From an uncultured Flavobacteriaceae bacterium (GTDB lineage Bacteria; Bacteroidota; Bacteroidia; Flavobacteriales; Flavobacteriaceae): a DNA stretch of 64,000 bases. The translations under genes and the position numbers were made by a program. Of the stretch, positions 62,202 to 64,000 are shown piece by piece (position 1 is the first letter of the stretch; the number at the start of each line of letters is the position of its first letter). Location: contig CANMLX010000001.1 of assembly GCA_947498845.1 (NCBI GenBank), positions 1-64,000 on the forward strand, read 5' to 3'. Below the pieces are notes generated by a model that worked only from the letters and a program-made list of their open reading frames with translations, was not told the origin of the DNA and searched no databases.

Positions 62202-64000
62202 GAGTTTTTGTTTTTACAACAATAACTAGCAATATAATAAGAAATATTATGCTAAAAACTATAAAAAAGCTATTGTTATTAGTTTTTTTAGCTTCCAGGC
62301 TACCATAGTAAACAAAAGCGCTCCAGTAATAAGGCGATTTACGGTAGTTGCTTATAGTCTTGTTTTTTAAATAGTCTATTTTAGATTTATGATTAGCTCT
62401 ATAAAAGGATTTATTTTTACTAAAACTTTTATAAAACGATGCTATAATTTGTGAGGTAGACTTATCATTTATTTTCCACAGAGAAAATAATATGTTTTGT
62501 ACACCAGCATATTGAAAACCTCTGGCTATACTCATGGCACCTTCCCCTTTACGCATTTTTCCAATACCTGTTTCGCAAGCACTTAAAACGACTAAGCGTG
62601 AATTTAGATTCATACTATACAGTTCATTTAATAATAATGTACTATCATAAAAATCTATCGAAGCTGGAACTATAGAATTTCCGCCACTGGCATGAGACGA
62701 TAGATGGAGTATCCCATAATTTTTAGCCAGCTTTTTAAAGTTTTGTTTAGAGGCTTCATGATGCATTAGTATTTTTGAATTCATTTTGCCTTTAATTGCG
62801 TTAGCTTCTTCTATGGAGTAGTTAAGTGCTCTGTTAGAATTACTAAATACTGGAAAAAAACCTATTACATTTTTATCTTTTATAGCGGTTGTATTCAATG
62901 TGTATAAGAAAGCACTGGAATTGTAAACAATAGTTTGATCCTTAATTACAAAGGGCATATTAGAAAATGATAGGGTTTGCGTATGCTGTGTTAAAAGTGC
63001 TTCAAAAGGAATAAAGCTTAATGGACCATCTGGCACAATAATTATGTTTTTATAATTAGAAACAGCATTAAATTTTAACAGTTTAAATACACTAAATGCA
63101 TTTTTAGAAAACTTTGGAATGTTATCATTTATTAGTGCAGCATTATCAAACAAGTGAATAAACGCTATAACTTTAGCTTCCGCTTTGGACGTTAAATCTA
63201 TGTGATGCATTAAAATATTTTTAGAAGTAATAATAAATTGGTATATGGTATGTTTTCCATAAAAATACTCAACCAAAGCGCCTTTGTCTTTATGCAATTT
63301 ACGCTGTATTACCTCTAAAGAAATACCATGCCTTTCTTCTAAAAATGTTTGTGAAATTTTATGTTTTATAGTTTTTAATTGTAGACTTATCTCTGTAAGT
63401 TTTTTATTGAAATTTGTAATAGATGAAACGTTATTTTTACCTAATCGTTCCCTAATAAGTAGGCCTGTAAAATGTTCCTGTTGTTTTAAAAGGCTGTATT
63501 CTTTTAGTAGTAAACTATCATTTGGGTGTTTTTCTAAACGTAGTTTTTTTTGAAAAATCTCTTTTAAGGTCGAAGCCTTACTTTGTTCGGAATATTGAAA
63601 CGCTTTTAAAATATACTGCTTGTCTTTGGTGTTTTGATAAGCATGATATAGGAGATCGATACATTTTTCACTCCGTGTTTTATGCTTAGTTTGATTAAGG
63701 ATTTTGGCCTCTTGCGATGTCCATGTGTTACGGAGTAGATCTGCAACATAAAAGCTCAAATTATAAAATTTTAAAGCGTTATAAACATCGGTTTGTATTT
63801 CGGCATATAAATCAAAAATATCAATAAAAGTGTTTTCGGCATACAGCGCTTCTGTGTTGGGGATGGTATTGGGTTTTAAATGCTCAATTAATAGAAGTAA
63901 GGCTTCATTTAAACATTGCGATACTTTGGTAGGGGTATTTAAAAGCATGTAAAGTTCTGCTTCTTCAACCAAAAGTTTAGCTAAATAGCGTTTAGGGGCG
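62167..64000 (-). CDS. CHAT-domain protease-like protein, N-terminus outside window
   Basis: The frame is open to the window edge, so the visible ~610 residues are the C-terminal part; the TTG at 63972 is only an internal codon candidate. The first ~240 visible residues are helical and TPR-like. The CHAT (caspase-like) domain follows, with the catalytic dyad His in ILHLSSHASGG and Cys in VVLSACETG, about 427 and 466 counted from 63972, and the tail block EGAMSIARGFQYAGVQNILFSLW. A membrane helix lies near the C-terminus (FFIVFSIIFLIILLVIVV) with a basic end. It is probably a membrane-anchored protease with a TPR sensor part; substrates are unknown. Confidence 0.92.
   Translation of the reverse strand, partial: APKRYLAKLLVEEAELYMLLNTPTKVSQCLNEALLLLIEHLKPNTIPNTEALYAENTFIDIFDLYAEIQTDVYNALKFYNLSFYVADLLRNTWTSQEAKILNQTKHKTRSEKCIDLLYHAYQNTKDKQYILKAFQYSEQSKASTLKEIFQKKLRLEKHPNDSLLLKEYSLLKQQEHFTGLLIRERLGKNNVSSITNFNKKLTEISLQLKTIKHKISQTFLEERHGISLEVIQRKLHKDKGALVEYFYGKHTIYQFIITSKNILMHHIDLTSKAEAKVIAFIHLFDNAALINDNIPKFSKNAFSVFKLLKFNAVSNYKNIIIVPDGPLSFIPFEALLTQHTQTLSFSNMPFVIKDQTIVYNSSAFLYTLNTTAIKDKNVIGFFPVFSNSNRALNYSIEEANAIKGKMNSKILMHHEASKQNFKKLAKNYGILHLSSHASGGNSIVPASIDFYDSTLLLNELYSMNLNSRLVVLSACETGIGKMRKGEGAMSIARGFQYAGVQNILFSLWKINDKSTSQIIASFYKSFSKNKSFYRANHKSKIDYLKNKTISNYRKSPYYWSAFVYYGSLEAKKTNNNSFFIVFSIIFLIILLVIVVKTKTHVYRKPTNISS

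Overview
The window is AT-rich DNA from a Bacteroidota member, most likely a marine Flavobacteriaceae. The evidence is the TAnnTTTG-type -7 promoter elements, secreted proteins ending in type IX secretion (T9SS) sorting domains, lipoproteins with acidic residues after the lipobox, atpD-atpC standing apart from the other ATP synthase genes, and palindromic intergenic repeats typical of that family. Housekeeping genes are bioB, asnS, recX, a dCMP deaminase gene, prs, rplY, atpD, atpC and one tRNA-Leu(CAA).

Layout. 1-4.4 kb: two paralogous secreted T9SS proteins, each followed by recX or a recX remnant, so this is an old tandem duplication. 4.5-19.7 kb: core and small accessory genes (cupin/JmjC-like enzyme, bioB, ATP-grasp, asnS, RND/MMPL exporter, mepB-like, GIDE-like, CBS, HupE/UreJ, dCMP deaminase, S41 protease) with three 7-bp tandem-repeat arrays. 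19.7-32.6 kb: a putative exopolysaccharide cluster with a response-regulator/glycosyltransferase fusion, a GT-C-like membrane protein, an Ig-like exported protein, a membrane-anchored clan-A glycoside hydrolase, a GT4 glycosyltransferase, a Wzx-type flippase, a STAS protein and a TPR plus beta-barrel outer-membrane protein. 33.7-36.3 kb: a large T9SS-secreted protein. 37.0-41.1 kb: a five-gene operon encoding a receiver, an H-NOX haem sensor, a PAS/PAS/GAF histidine kinase, an Hpt protein and a LytTR regulator. 41.5-50.9 kb: a YqiJ-like protein, a flotillin and a giant DUF3686-type AAA ATPase, split by a GIY-YIG nuclease gene between palindromic repeats, then a COG3910-like ATPase. 50.9-53.1 kb: a GH3 glycosidase. 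53.6-55.9 kb: an array of tiny genes joined by a recurring AAACCGAT motif, with three copies of a 57-residue lipoprotein and several broken genes, beside tRNA-Leu. 56.3-60.1 kb: prs, rplY, atpD, atpC. 60.1-64 kb: a small membrane protein, fold-back repeats, a LuxR response regulator, a retropepsin-like protease and a CHAT-domain protein cut by the window end.

The most interesting candidate system joins the exopolysaccharide cluster to the H-NOX phosphorelay. Five minus-strand promoters carry two or three 11-bp direct repeats (plus-strand form close to TAGATGAATGG) with exact 21-bp periodicity, at a nearly fixed distance from a TAnnTTTG-like element. They precede the receiver-glycosyltransferase gene, the GT4 gene, the STAS gene, the secreted 859-residue protein and the H-NOX operon itself. 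A 21-bp direct-repeat period is what LytTR regulators bind, and the only LytTR protein here is the last gene of the H-NOX operon. I infer a nitric-oxide- or redox-responsive four-step phosphorelay that controls exopolysaccharide and matrix production at transcription and possibly also by phosphorylating the receiver fused to the glycosyltransferase. Secondary candidates are the small-gene cassette array and the two GIY-YIG genes, each bracketed by direct repeats.
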